Notes under the pieces: model-generated
Told to the model about the DNA's origin: nothing
Seen by the model: the letters and a program-made list of their open reading frames with translations, nothing else
Database searches by the model: none
Program-made: the position numbers and the translations under genes
In this document: positions 34,480 to 44,850 of the stretch, one piece after another
Numbering within the stretch: position 1 is the first letter of the stretch
Layout: the number at the start of each line of letters is the position of its first letter
Source: Cryptomeria japonica
Lineage: Eukaryota; Streptophyta; Pinopsida; Cupressales; Cupressaceae
DNA length: 64,000 bases
Direction of reading: 5' to 3'
Assembly (NCBI RefSeq): GCF_030272615.1
Contig: NC_081405.1
Location: 475,792,008 to 475,856,007 of the forward strand

Positions 34480-36740
34480 TTCTAGAACTAGATTCCATTC
34501 CTACATCATCTAACTATGTGGGGCTTCTTGTTGCTACTCTTCCTCATACTTTTTATTACTGGGATCGATTACTTCTTTCATAGGACTAGTTGATTCAACA
34601 CAAAGTTCCTATTTTTTAGTCCACTTCTTGCAATCTCACCATGGAACCTTTTAGTGCATAGGGTTAAAGGTACATTTTTTACTTGCAAGGTTTAATCAAC
34701 TAATTCTTTATTTGTAACTAAACTACATTTTGACTAGTTAATTATTCTACAAGAATAAAGTTTCTAAGTGCATGAGTGACTTGATCAATAAGAAATGTAG
34801 AGGCAACTCCTTTATTTTCTTGAAGAATGTCATCAAAAGTGGGATCTCCACTATTTATCTCTGAAAACATCTCCACATGAATTGTTTTAGCATGAAAAAT
34901 TGGACCAATGTCTATGTCCATCTCTTCTTCATCCTCCTCAAGGTTGATAATTTCAAGAAGAGATGGATGGGAATAATCTACCTCTTTTTGTCCCTTTTTG
35001 AGTTTAGAAAAACTCCTCCTTCACTTTGATAATATAAGGTAACTTCTAAAAATATTGTGGTACTTTATTTTTTTACAATTGTGGGAGGGTTAGTTGTTGC
35101 TATAGTAGGGCCACTTGATGTCTCATTTTCTATTCCAAACTCCTACAATTGTATTGTAGACTATTGAATGTATTTGTTTTATAATGACATGGTAAAATAC
35201 TCTTTTGTATGTAATGGGATAGGAATATCCACTACACCTTTACCTTTAGGGTCTATTTTTGAATTGGTAGGTATTATCCTTTAGAACATCTACTATGTTT
35301 CTAAATAAACCATTTCTATTAGTGGCATCATTGTTGAATTGGGTAAAATATCCCATAGTGGTTTTGTTAGGTTTAAGAAACAGACTAGAATGACCTATTT
35401 GGGTCTTCTAGTGTTTTTTTAATTGTTATGTCCTTTGATGTTGCAAATTCTTCTTCTAGGTTTTCCATATTCTCTGCTTCTAGTACCCTAGTCTCTTATA
35501 ATTTTCTACATTATTTACCAAAAAATCATCAAATTCCACATCATCCTTGATTTCCTTTTCCCTTGCTTTCTATTATCCTTGGGATATGTAATAAATACCA
35601 CATTGATATTTAAGTCTTGGGATCATTGATTTAACCATATCTTATTGGCCTCTCATTTGGGCTTTGAAATATCATGTAAATAAGATACCTCTAGTTGTGA
35701 CAAATCAAGATCCTAGACAAGCTAATCAAAGTTCTTGTTCACATCACGTCAAGGGCACAATACATTTTCATTGTCATCATTGATTTATGGTGGAATGTTG
35801 TGGTTTTCAAGGGTCCTCGTCCAATTAAGATTTTATATCTAATAACACATTCTTCCTGATATCATGGCCATCTAGACAATTATCTCAATAGTCTTCTATG
35901 TGGGGATCATGCTTGTTTTTCTTATTAAATACTTCTTCATCCTACCCTAAGTATTGTATCTTGGCCTCACCTACCCAAAAAGATTTATCGTAAACAATCC
36001 TAATTCCTTCTATCTTTAGCATTTACAAGTCATTACATTTGTGCCAACCTTTATTGACGGGAATTTTTATGCTTCTTTCTCTATGCAAGGTCTTGTGTGC
36101 TTCATGAGACTCAATTATCTATCAAGATAGATCCAACAAGATTAATTCAACTATGGGGTACCTAAGCAGCATGAAAGGTGCCTAGTGAATCCCTCCATGT
36201 CTTGATATAAGTAAATTTAGGAAATTGGATGAACCCATTTCTATGTGGATGGATCACACCTTGTGCATCGAATAAAATCCTCTTGGATTTTCCCCCTTCC
36301 ATCATTCATACAAGCTACATGGAAAAGATGAAATTGACCTTATGATAGTGCTTGATTGATTTTTTTAGTTCTAAATGTGGGTAATATTTGAATACCAAAT
36401 TCTACTTGTGTCCATTTCTAAGTACACCGATCCTTGTCAATTTGGTCAATTGTGCCTTGATAGCATAAGAATACACTACATAAGGTATCATATAGAATGT
36501 CCAGGGTAGCCCAAATTTTACCATTTGTGAATGAATAGAACCACCAATGGCCTAGGCCCAGTGAATCATTTCACTTTTTCTTTTATAACCTTGATGAACT
36601 CATACATTCATGGTTCAAAGGTGTCTCGGATAGGTAATCCTTCTACTGTACTTAGAAGGGTGATTGTGTCACTAATTTAATTCTTTAAATCACTTTTGTA
36701 TAAAGTATTTGGTAAATTTGAAATAGATTTTTTCTTCTTA
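34480..36740 (-). pseudogene. Probable LINE ORF1 relic, very decayed
   Basis: On the minus strand, peptide pieces in changing frames fit a plant LINE ORF1 (nucleic-acid-binding, DUF4283-like). Near 36200-36430 there is a WYSN...IEMGSSNFLNLL stretch, then LLDLS..IIESHEAH with KIPVNKGW near 36080, then IVYDKSFWVGEAK near 35980. An acidic C-terminal piece (LEIINLEEDEEEMDIDIG, then DPTFDDILQENKG) lies at about 34765-34970. No single frame is open over more than about 90 codons. The call is an inference from motif order; a repeat-masked alignment would decide. Confidence 0.4.
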
Positions 36741-38307
36741 TTCTCAAATAGCCAACCTACCTGAACATATCTTGTGCATCTATTCGCATTCTCTTTTAAC
36801 TTATTTGAAAACTCATTCTTTTCAAAGGGATGCATTATATGGTATATAGGTATGTTAAATGTTATTGTAATTCCCTTTGAGGTAATTTTTGCATAAAATA
36901 TTCCTTCCTTGATAATTAGCCTTCTTTTCTCACCATAATTGTGTATGCATTCCAGTATGAGTTGGGGAGATTCTAGGACATGATAAATTTGGTGGCTTTA
37001 TATAATCCACTTATTGCAACGTTATGAGCCCATGGTAACACATTTTCAGCTAAAATTCACTTGTGAAAATCATCCATGTTGACATGCCCTAAATTTATGT
37101 AAAACATGACAACACATTTTGGCCAAACTTGTTAGTCCAGGGTGACTCCTTGAAATTGATGCTTCATTTCCTTCACCCTCTTACTCATTTGACCTAGGGA
37201 CAAATAAATCTAGTAATTACCTAAAGGTTTCATATAAAAATGAATTATCTTACTTTTTACCTAGAGTTTTCAACATTTTCAATGATTTTCAAAATGTAAA
37301 AAGCTAAGAAATGTGTGTTTAAACCATCTTAAATGGGTTAATTTATCAAAGAAACATAAGAAATTGAAAATGAAATATTTTTTGTTTATAATTGAAAAAA
37401 GAAAATTACAATTTGGATAAATTTACTTATAGCTATATTTTTTTGTGCATACTTAATTATTTATGATATTTCCAACCTTTAATGAGTGAGAGAGCACGAT
37501 ATTGTGAACTAGGTGACTTTTCTTTCTACAAAAGCATTAGAAAGATTTGTCACTACTTCTTTCAAATCTCTTCATTCAATAATGTCACTTTTTTTTTGTT
37601 CTTTGCTCTTTTGTCTTAGTTGCTAGAATTCTCTTGTGATGAAAATGGTGTAAGACAATTTCTTTTGTGTTGTAAGTTTCCAATGGTTGAATGCATTAAA
37701 TGTGGATAGTGGGTATATGAGCAATAATTAGTTGAAGGCATTCAACTTAGGCCCATGATGAAATTTGAATTTATAAATTTAGGGTTAAAATTGCATGTGC
37801 GAATTTGAACCAAGTTCACAATCTCAACAATTTTTAACAAATATTTTAAAATAAACAAATATGAGGGTTGGGTCTAGAAAACTAAAGAATGAGGACACAA
37901 AATCAAATAAGGTACATGATGAATCTTTAATAGTATAGATAAATATATTATTTAAAAACCAACTTATTTCATTTAGTCCAAATGGTGAAATTGAGTCCAA
38001 AATGAATAGGGAAAAGTGTTAGGGATACATTTTTCATCCTTACATTTTGCCTCCAATTTGTTTTTCATGTGAATTATAATGAATAATGCTTGTAAAAATA
38101 AATATAGGCATCTAACATGAAAATAAACGATAATTTTGTATACAGAAATATGAATATAAATGATTATTCACACTTGCTTTTTGAATAAATAGCTCCATCT
38201 TTGGGCATATAGACATCAAATTCTATAATAGCATCCAATAGAAGTTTGAAATATGCATAAAAAACTACTTAGAAATGTCAACAAATAATTCATAAATATA
38301 GAAAGAG
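36741..38307. other. No gene recognised
   Basis: Strongly AT-rich non-coding DNA, apart from the 70 bp at 36719-36790 shared with 23877-23950. Confidence 0.6.
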
Positions 38308-38525
38308 AGATGTAGGATTGTGAAGGAGATAGCAACCAAAAGAAAAATGATTCAGGGTTGTGAAGGAACCATCAATCCAAATAAAATGATATTAAGAGTA
38401 TGAAGGAGTCATCAACCAAAAGAAATTGATATGGGGTTGTGAAGGAGCCATCATAGATATATAGATGCAAATGGGTCAACATAATCAAAAGAAAGTAATA
38501 TAGGGTTGTGAAGAATCCAATATTG
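38308..38525. repeat. Degenerate tandem repeat of about 40-60 bp
   Basis: Five diverged units sharing GGGTTGTGAAGGAGCCATCA-like sequence, with AACCAAAAGAAA between. They lie just upstream of the LINE insertion. Confidence 0.7.
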
Positions 38526-38675
38526 GTATAGAGCTACAAAGTAACAACTATAAGCATGAAAGAGCATTAGTGATATTATATGACTTTGTTAATTAATTGC
38601 ATGTGAATTACGTAAGAAATTGGAGAAGATTAGGATAACTAAATGTAATTGATATAGTTATGAAAAAATGTCCTA

Positions 38676-38727
38676 ATCGTCTCTGCAAGTCTGTTTAGAC
38701 CTATTAGTCTCTGCAACTCTGTTTACA
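38676..38727 (+). repeat. 28-bp near-duplicate at the LINE 5' junction
   Basis: CCTAATCGTCTCTGCAAGTC (from 38672, overlapping the target duplication) and CCTATTAGTCTCTGCAACTC (from 38700) are adjacent near-copies. This may be a product of target-primed integration with template slippage at the truncation point. Confidence 0.6.
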
Positions 38728-41330
38728 AGATTTTATCTAAGGTTCTTACCTCTAGACTATTGGATATTCTTCCCAGAATTATCTCTACCCAGCAAAATGG
38801 TTTTGTCCCTGGTAGACAGATTCTGGATTTCATTATTTCAGTTCATGAAAATATTCATTCTCTAACGACAACTAATAATCAGGGTTTTTTTCTTAAGTTA
38901 GATATGGCTAAAGCTTATGATATAGTGAATTGGCAGTTTCTCTTAAGGATTATGAAAGCCTTTGGATTTGGAGAAAAAGTTATCCACCTTTGCTCTCAAT
39001 TGATGGAAACTTCCTCTTCTGTTGTTATTGCCAATGGATCCCTTTCAAGTTTCTTCAAAATCTCTAGAGGTCTTAGACAAGGGGATCCCATTTCCCCAAT
39101 CTTGTTTACTATTTTAGCTGAAAGTTTGGGTAGATCTATTTTTTTAAATGTGGAAGAAGGCAATCTCAAAGGTCTGAAACCTTCTACCTCCAATTTTACT
39201 TGTACTCATGAACAATTTGTTGATGACTCAATCACTATGGGGGAAGCTACCATTAGGGAAGCTAAAAATATGAAGAATGTTATGAATATTTATGAATCTG
39301 CTTCTGGTCAAAAAATTAATTGGGATAAGAGCTCTTTGTTCTTTATCAATACCCTTGTTCAAAGATAATTAAGGATTGAAAGAATTCTTGGTTGTAAAAT
39401 AGCTGAGCTTCCCTCTACTTATTTGGGGCTTCCCCTTTGTATTAAGCCTGCGGATAATTTTTGGATTAAGTTGGTTGACAGATTCAACTCTAAATTGGCA
39501 GGCTGGAAAGGGGTAGTCCTTAGTCAAGCGGGCAAGGTTACGTTGCTCAAAGCCACTCTCCAAAACTTGCCTATTTATGCCCTCAGTTTGTTTAAAATCC
39601 CTAGAAAGTTTGCGGAAGCAATTGAAAGAATCCAAAAAAAGTTTCTTTGGTCAGAAGTGGAAGTCAAGAATAGAATTCCCCTTATTGCCTAGAATAAAAT
39701 CTGCTCTCCTAAGGCCTCTAGGGGGTTGGGTTTAAGGAATATAAGCTCTACGAATAATGCCTTATTAGCTAAACAAATATGGAGAATGAAAGGGGAGGAA
39801 AGAGAGTGGAATTTAATCTAGAGAAATAAATATCTTCACATGCAACCTTCTGAGGAAGAATTTTTAGATAAATCTTTTATTGTTGAAGGTTTTGCAATAT
39901 GGAATGCAGTTCAATTGGCCAAAAGTTGGGCTGCAGCTGGAAGAATGTGGAATTTGGGGAATGGTAGAAGTATAAGATTTTGGGAAGACGCATGGATTAT
40001 GGATAAACCCCTGGAGGAAATTCCAATCCTTTATGATTGGAAAGATTGGTTCAAAAGTAGGTATGGGGGTTTGGTCAAAGATTACTGGAGAAATGGGAAA
40101 TGGATTTATTTTAGCCAGCAGTATCCAGGGTTAAAGTTTCTTGAGATTGTGCTTTCTTCTAAAATTCCGAGAGACAATAAAAAGGATAGGTTGATATGGA
40201 GGGAAACCTCGGATGGGAAGTATTCTGTGTCCTCGGTTGTGGCTATCCAAAATAAAGTTGTGGAAGAAATTCCTATTTGGGCTAAAGTTTGGAATAAGAA
40301 GTTAGTTCCTAAAGTTAATAGCTTTTTTGGGATCTTTATCCAAAACAAGGTATTAACTCTAGACAACCTTCAAAAGCAAGGATTTGTTTTTCCTAACAGG
40401 TGTTCTCTTTGTTGCAGGGAAGAAGAGTCTACTTGCCATATTCTCCATCAGTGTACTTTCAACTAGGAAATTTGGAAAATTATTTTAAGTAGGTGAAAGC
40501 TGAGTTGGGTTTTTTCGAACTCTCTTGGGGAATCCTGACAGCAATGGCACTGCCCTAATTCCAACCCAAAGATTGTGGACCTTTGGAAACTTACCTTCCC
40601 TAATGTTATTTGGAATATCTGGAAAGAGCGTAACAACGAGTTTTTTAGGGATAAAAGTGCCAACCCTGAAGTAGTGGTGGTTAAAATTTACAGGAGTATC
40701 TTTGAATGCATCAATGGTATTGATGATGGACCAGTTGCTAAAGAAGACTTCAATGACAAGTGGAACCTTTCCACTACCAAATCTAGTAAGGAGAAGGGCA
40801 GAGAAGGTCTTGCTTGGTGTTTTCCTCCTCAGGGATGGATAAAGGCCAACTTTGATGGGGCTTCTAAGGGGAATCTGGGTAAAGCTAGTTATGGGGGCAT
40901 TGTCAAGAATTTTGCTGGAAGTTGCCTAGTGGTGGTTGCTGGTCCTTTGGGGAGTCAAACCAGTCATTTCGCTGAAGCCTCAGCTGCGCTAAATACTCTA
41001 ATTATTGCTAAGAACCTAAATCATGATAAATTATGGCTTGAGGGAGACTCACCTAATATTATTAAGTATTTGAAGGGGGAAACTGAGCCATCGTGGTCCA
41101 TTGAAAACATTATTTTGAAAGCTAGGGAAATCATTGCTAGTTTTAAAGAAATAATAATAGATCATGCCTTTAGAGAGAAAAATATGGTGGCGGATTGTCT
41201 GGCGAATCTAGGTGTTAACTTCGAATCTCAAACAATTTGGCATGGGGAAGACATTAATATGAGTATTAAAGAGCTCCTTAGAAAGGATAGATTTATGGGG
41301 AAAGAAGGACCACATAATCATGATAGTTGA
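38697..41330 (+). pseudogene. LINE ORF2: reverse transcriptase, zinc-binding region, RNase H
   Basis: One unshifted frame of about 878 codons with stops at 39366 (TAA), 39690, 39819 and 40464 (TAG), 40494 and 40536 (TGA), ending at TGA 41328-41330. RT blocks are NGFVPGRQILD, KLDMAKAYDIVNW, GLRQGDPISPILF and the palm motif EQFVDDS (normally ADD; the second Asp pair is kept). Then comes the thumb (LPSTYLGLPL, LSQAGKVTLLK). The zf-RVT region reads KVWNKKLVPKVNSFFGI and CSLCCREEESTCHILHQC. RNase H carries NFDGASKGN, AEASAAL, LEGDSPNI and ADCLANLG, giving the D-E-D-D set. The endonuclease is missing through 5' truncation. At least three stops replace expected Trp codons (TGG to TAG/TGA). Confidence 0.88.
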
Positions 41331-43094
41331 TATGAGTAACTTATGCATTGACAGAAAGGTAATGATTACTTGGCAAAGGGGCAGAATCCCAATCAAATAT
41401 AATATCACTTCGCACACTTTGTGGGTCATCTTTTTCAAAATCTCGAGAGACAACGGGAAGAAAGTTTTGAGTTTGCAGACGAATAGAGGTGAAAGTCTAA
41501 AATTGAATATGGGAGGTGATTTAAGGAGGGAGGAACCAGACAACACATCCAGATGGAAGGATATGCCGAAAGTTTGGGCGAAGCTGGAAAAAGGATCCCT
41601 AACGAGTTTCATGGAGAAGCTGGTTGATTACGACAAAGGTAGGGTTAATCACGCAGTCTACAAAATTTCTAAAAATTGGAGTAATGGGTCCTTTAAAATC
41701 TATGGTGTGAGGTTCAAATTGGACGCGAGCCTCATCGTGACTATGACAGGTATGCCCCACTCAGGGCTCAATTTTTTTAGAGATCTTAAAGTTTCCAATA
41801 ATGCGGTAAATCTTTTCTCGCGTAAGGAAAATGAGAGGTCTAAAATCGGAAAAGCCACAAGGGGTTATTATGAAGCCTCCAATATCAAGAAAATCTGGGG
41901 CTAAGTTTTGAATGCCATAATGGAATACATAACTATTGAGGGTCGCTTTTCCAGGGCCCACACTTATCACTTTGTGTTATTAAACTACTGTAGGCATGAG
42001 AAAAGGGTCTCCCTACCCTACTATCTCTTCAGGTCCCTTTCTAGGTCACTCAATAAACACAACAAGAATCCCTCGAATCCGGTGCTCCATAGTGGACTCC
42101 TGTTGCTCATTTATGAGCACTATAAAATCCTTGCCATGTAGGAAAAATAGAGGTTATCGACTTCTCCAGGGAAAGGCAAGAGAAAGCTGGAGGAAGGAGA
42201 ACCCAACAAGGAGGAGGCTACTTCTAGAAAAAAAGTAAGAGTGCCACTGGGATGAAAGCCCATGATGAAAAGAATGAAACAGAGGAAACTGGAAAAGAGG
42301 GCAGTGAAATGGAAATGGACGAATCAGAAGGTGAGGACAGTTGGAAAGATGAGGATGTGGGTGCAGAGGATGAAGAAGGTGATAACAAGTCCGACAATGA
42401 TAGCCCAATTCACAGTGCTAGCTTAGGCAACGACAACCAACCTATGGTGGATTTGGAGGATAAGGATAATGAGGAAAAAGATTTGAATTCTGAGAGGGAG
42501 AAGAACAAGGAACCCAAGAAGGATATGGCTAAGGATAGTTTGAGTGAGGATAAGGAAAGCGCTAGAGAAGGGTTATTCCTGGATAACCTTAAAAAACTCA
42601 CTGAGGCTAGATTGGGTTGTGACAGATGGACATATGAACTTTTGAAGAATTTGGACAAAAATGGGAAACAGATGGATGAGAAAAGGAAGGAAGATGACAG
42701 GAATCAGAAGCAATGGAAACAGGAAATGGAGGAAAAAGTTAAAAAAATGGCAGCTCAGATTGACCATCTGGAAGAAGGGAAAGTGACGATGAAAAATCTG
42801 CTGGGTATTATCCCGAATATCTTGTCTGCAGTTACAAAGAACCTAGAGGATATTTCAAAGGTCCTCGATAACTCCAACTCTCCCAAACCGGTGGTGGACC
42901 TCGACATGGATGAAGATGCAATCGAGATTGGAAGTCGGGAAGCTACCCCTGGTGGAGCAGCAAAGAGAACTAGAGCAAGTGTTAAGAAAGTTGCTACTGC
43001 TTCTGCTAAGGATATCCCTAATCTTAGGGATAATATCAAAGACCTATATGGGATTAGCAGTAACTTGGCTAATGCCCTGAAAAATATAAATTAA
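41320..43094 (+). pseudogene. Third ORF of the LINE: unknown domain plus acidic coiled tail
   Basis: Starts at ATG 41320, overlapping the end of ORF2 by 11 bp in the +1 frame. An N-terminal part of about 270 residues includes RWKDMPKVWAKLEKGSL, GVRFKLDASLIVTMTGMP and RVSLPYYLFRSLSRSL. This resembles loosely the 'putative plant transposon protein' type of domain (remembered pattern, not searched). A basic KRKLEEGE/RKKVRVPLG stretch follows. A strongly acidic and then coiled C-terminal part of about 280 residues (42252-43094) includes NRNQK-like and EEKVKKMAAQIDHLEEGK segments and ends at TAA 43092-43094. Breaks: TAA 41902, TAG 42139 and 42148, and a frameshift near 42250. A similar module occurs at 49480-51260. 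It lies inside the LINE target duplications, so it moved with the LINE. Confidence 0.75.
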
Positions 43095-43289
43095 TTCCTT
43101 TTGTCGGGTCTGGCTGGTTTTTTGCTGGTTTTTTGGGGCTTTTAGCTGGTTTTTTCTAGTTATTTTGCTGGTTTTCCTAATGTTTGTTCCTCTTGGTTTC
43201 TTAATGCTTTTATCTTGTAAGGTCCTTTTGTAAAGGGTTTCGGGGCCCCTTCAAAACCTTCTTTTACTTTAATACAAAACAATGTCCTA

Positions 43290-44529
43290 TTGGATGACAA
43301 GCATTAGATCTAAGATAAGGGCATGCAAGAAAGAATAAGGAGGTGGCCTTAGATGTTTCTCCTGATGTTGGGGACCAATGATCAATTGATAATATCAAAA
43401 GTACTTTAAAGAAAGAAAAGAAATAAAGATTCTTTTATAATTCATGATGCTAGGTGGTCTATATATGGGTTTGCAGATGGCTTATAGCAATACGAGACTA
43501 CCCCATACTCCTCGGAGGAGGCAACTATTTGTACTACAAATGAGGCGTACATACCTTATCCCTTACGAAATTTGAACTTTTAACCTCTCTTGGAATTTGA
43601 TAAATACAAATATGTGCCATACCAACTTGCATGGACACAGATACATATACAAATATGGATATAGTATTGGATACATATACAACCATTTCTTAAGACCCCT
43701 CAATATGGATATAATTGGAAATGACATTCATAAAAAGCACATACAAATATATTTAACACCATTCTCTAAGTTATTAGAGGAGATTCTCATTACTTCAAAA
43801 GCAATATAGACACATTTATTGCTATGGAAAAAACATAAATTGATTTAACAATTTACAATATGCAAAAAAATACGTTGTTTTGGAAGATAACCCAAAAATT
43901 GGGTCATTGAAATAGAATAACATTTAGGTTTTGATTATACCAAATATTTAAAAAAAATTGTATGGATGTAAGTTTTTTAAAATTAAATTTAGGAAAATTT
44001 ATGTCAAATTTTCAAAATAATAAAATCACATAATATTCGACACGGTTAAAAAATCAAAGTTTTTGGGCATGCATATTCCGTATCCGATGTGTCTCCAGGC
44101 AGTATCATATATGTATCTATTTCGAATATAGGAATATGTGCGCCTAAAGAGACAGGGATGTGCCTAATCTAGCTCCAAAATTCTGCTATCGTAGAACCGA
44201 TAACTTTCGTGTTATGCAGACACAAAAACTGCAGTATAGGCACAGAATGGCTATGGGGCTCAACAGAAGCGTTGCGGCTGCTGTCCCCCACTATAATATA
44301 ACATGAAAGTTATTGGTACACGACAAGACATTTTGAAACCAAGAGAGAGAGGATTATCCGAATACTTTGGTGTCATATAAAATATAAACATATCAACATA
44401 AGCATATAATATTTAAATGAAAATAATAATAAATATAAAATAAATGATATAAAGTAAAAGCACATACCATCGTCCTTACAAATTATGTATTTAAGTAGTA
44501 CTCATGCAAGGATGAATTATGAGCAGAGC
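43290..44529. other. No gene; one inverted repeat
   Basis: Non-coding. An inverted repeat with an 18-base core (TAACTTTCGTGTTA near 44201-44214 against AACATGAAAGTTA near 44300-44312) spans about 44186-44326. It could be the ends of a small inverted-repeat element or chance. Confidence 0.45.
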
Positions 44530-44850
44530 GTTTGGTCCAAGGCGGCGGACATTACTCACTAAAACGTTTTTTTTATTTACACAAAAATCTCTGACAAAAA
44601 CTGGACGCAATTATATTTTATAATCAGCGTATGCACTGCAATGAATGTGGACAATTTTAGTTTTGTAACGTCATTTCAAGAAGTCATTCATTACGAATTA
44701 TGATAACAATAAAGAGAGTTCACGTGTATGGAAGTCTTCCTTAGACCAAACAAATTAAAAAATACCCCCACTCAAACTTCTTTGTCAACATACTCATGCT
44801 TATCCAAATCTGTATCATGGTCGAGGAGATCAAGATTGTAAATTTTAATG
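44530..44850 (-). promoter_or_regulatory. Relic of a second PR-4 promoter, gene body absent
   Basis: Collinear with the real PR-4 upstream region and in the same orientation. CCAAGGCGGCGGACAT is identical at 44537-44552 and 27091-27106. CTCATGCTTATCCAAATC is identical at 44793-44810 and 27392-27409. Between them, CACGTG is kept (44721-44726) along with TCAAACTTCT and CATTAAT-type blocks. The spacing is 256 bp here against 301 bp at the real gene. The GCC-box is not conserved, and no hevein or barwin sequence follows at lower coordinates, so the coding part was lost or never duplicated. Confidence 0.75.

Larger units (their letters stand above)
38676..43280 (+). mobile_element. 5'-truncated plant L1-type LINE with an extra third ORF
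   Basis: Flanked by the 9-bp direct repeat AATGTCCTA (38667-38675 and 43281-43289), taken as the target duplication. The 5' end is truncated inside the reverse transcriptase: the first coding residues (RPISLCN) belong to the middle of an L1 ORF2. The 3' end has a LINE-like trailer (AAGGTCCTTTTGTAAAGGGT, then TTTAATACAAAAC). Inside are RT, zinc-binding and RNase H regions, then a second frame of unknown function that starts at the end of the RNase H frame. RNase H of archaeal type is documented in some plant L1 elements; the third ORF is not something I recognise from that family. Confidence 0.82.

Noticed and set aside
42154-42408. Minus-strand His/Leu/Ser-rich frames at 42154-42408 and further on
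   Set aside because: Antisense of the acidic coiled region of the LINE third ORF.
43480-43600. tRNA-derived SINE on the minus strand (AAAGTTCAAATTT like a B box)
   Set aside because: No convincing A box at the right distance and no tail or target duplication.
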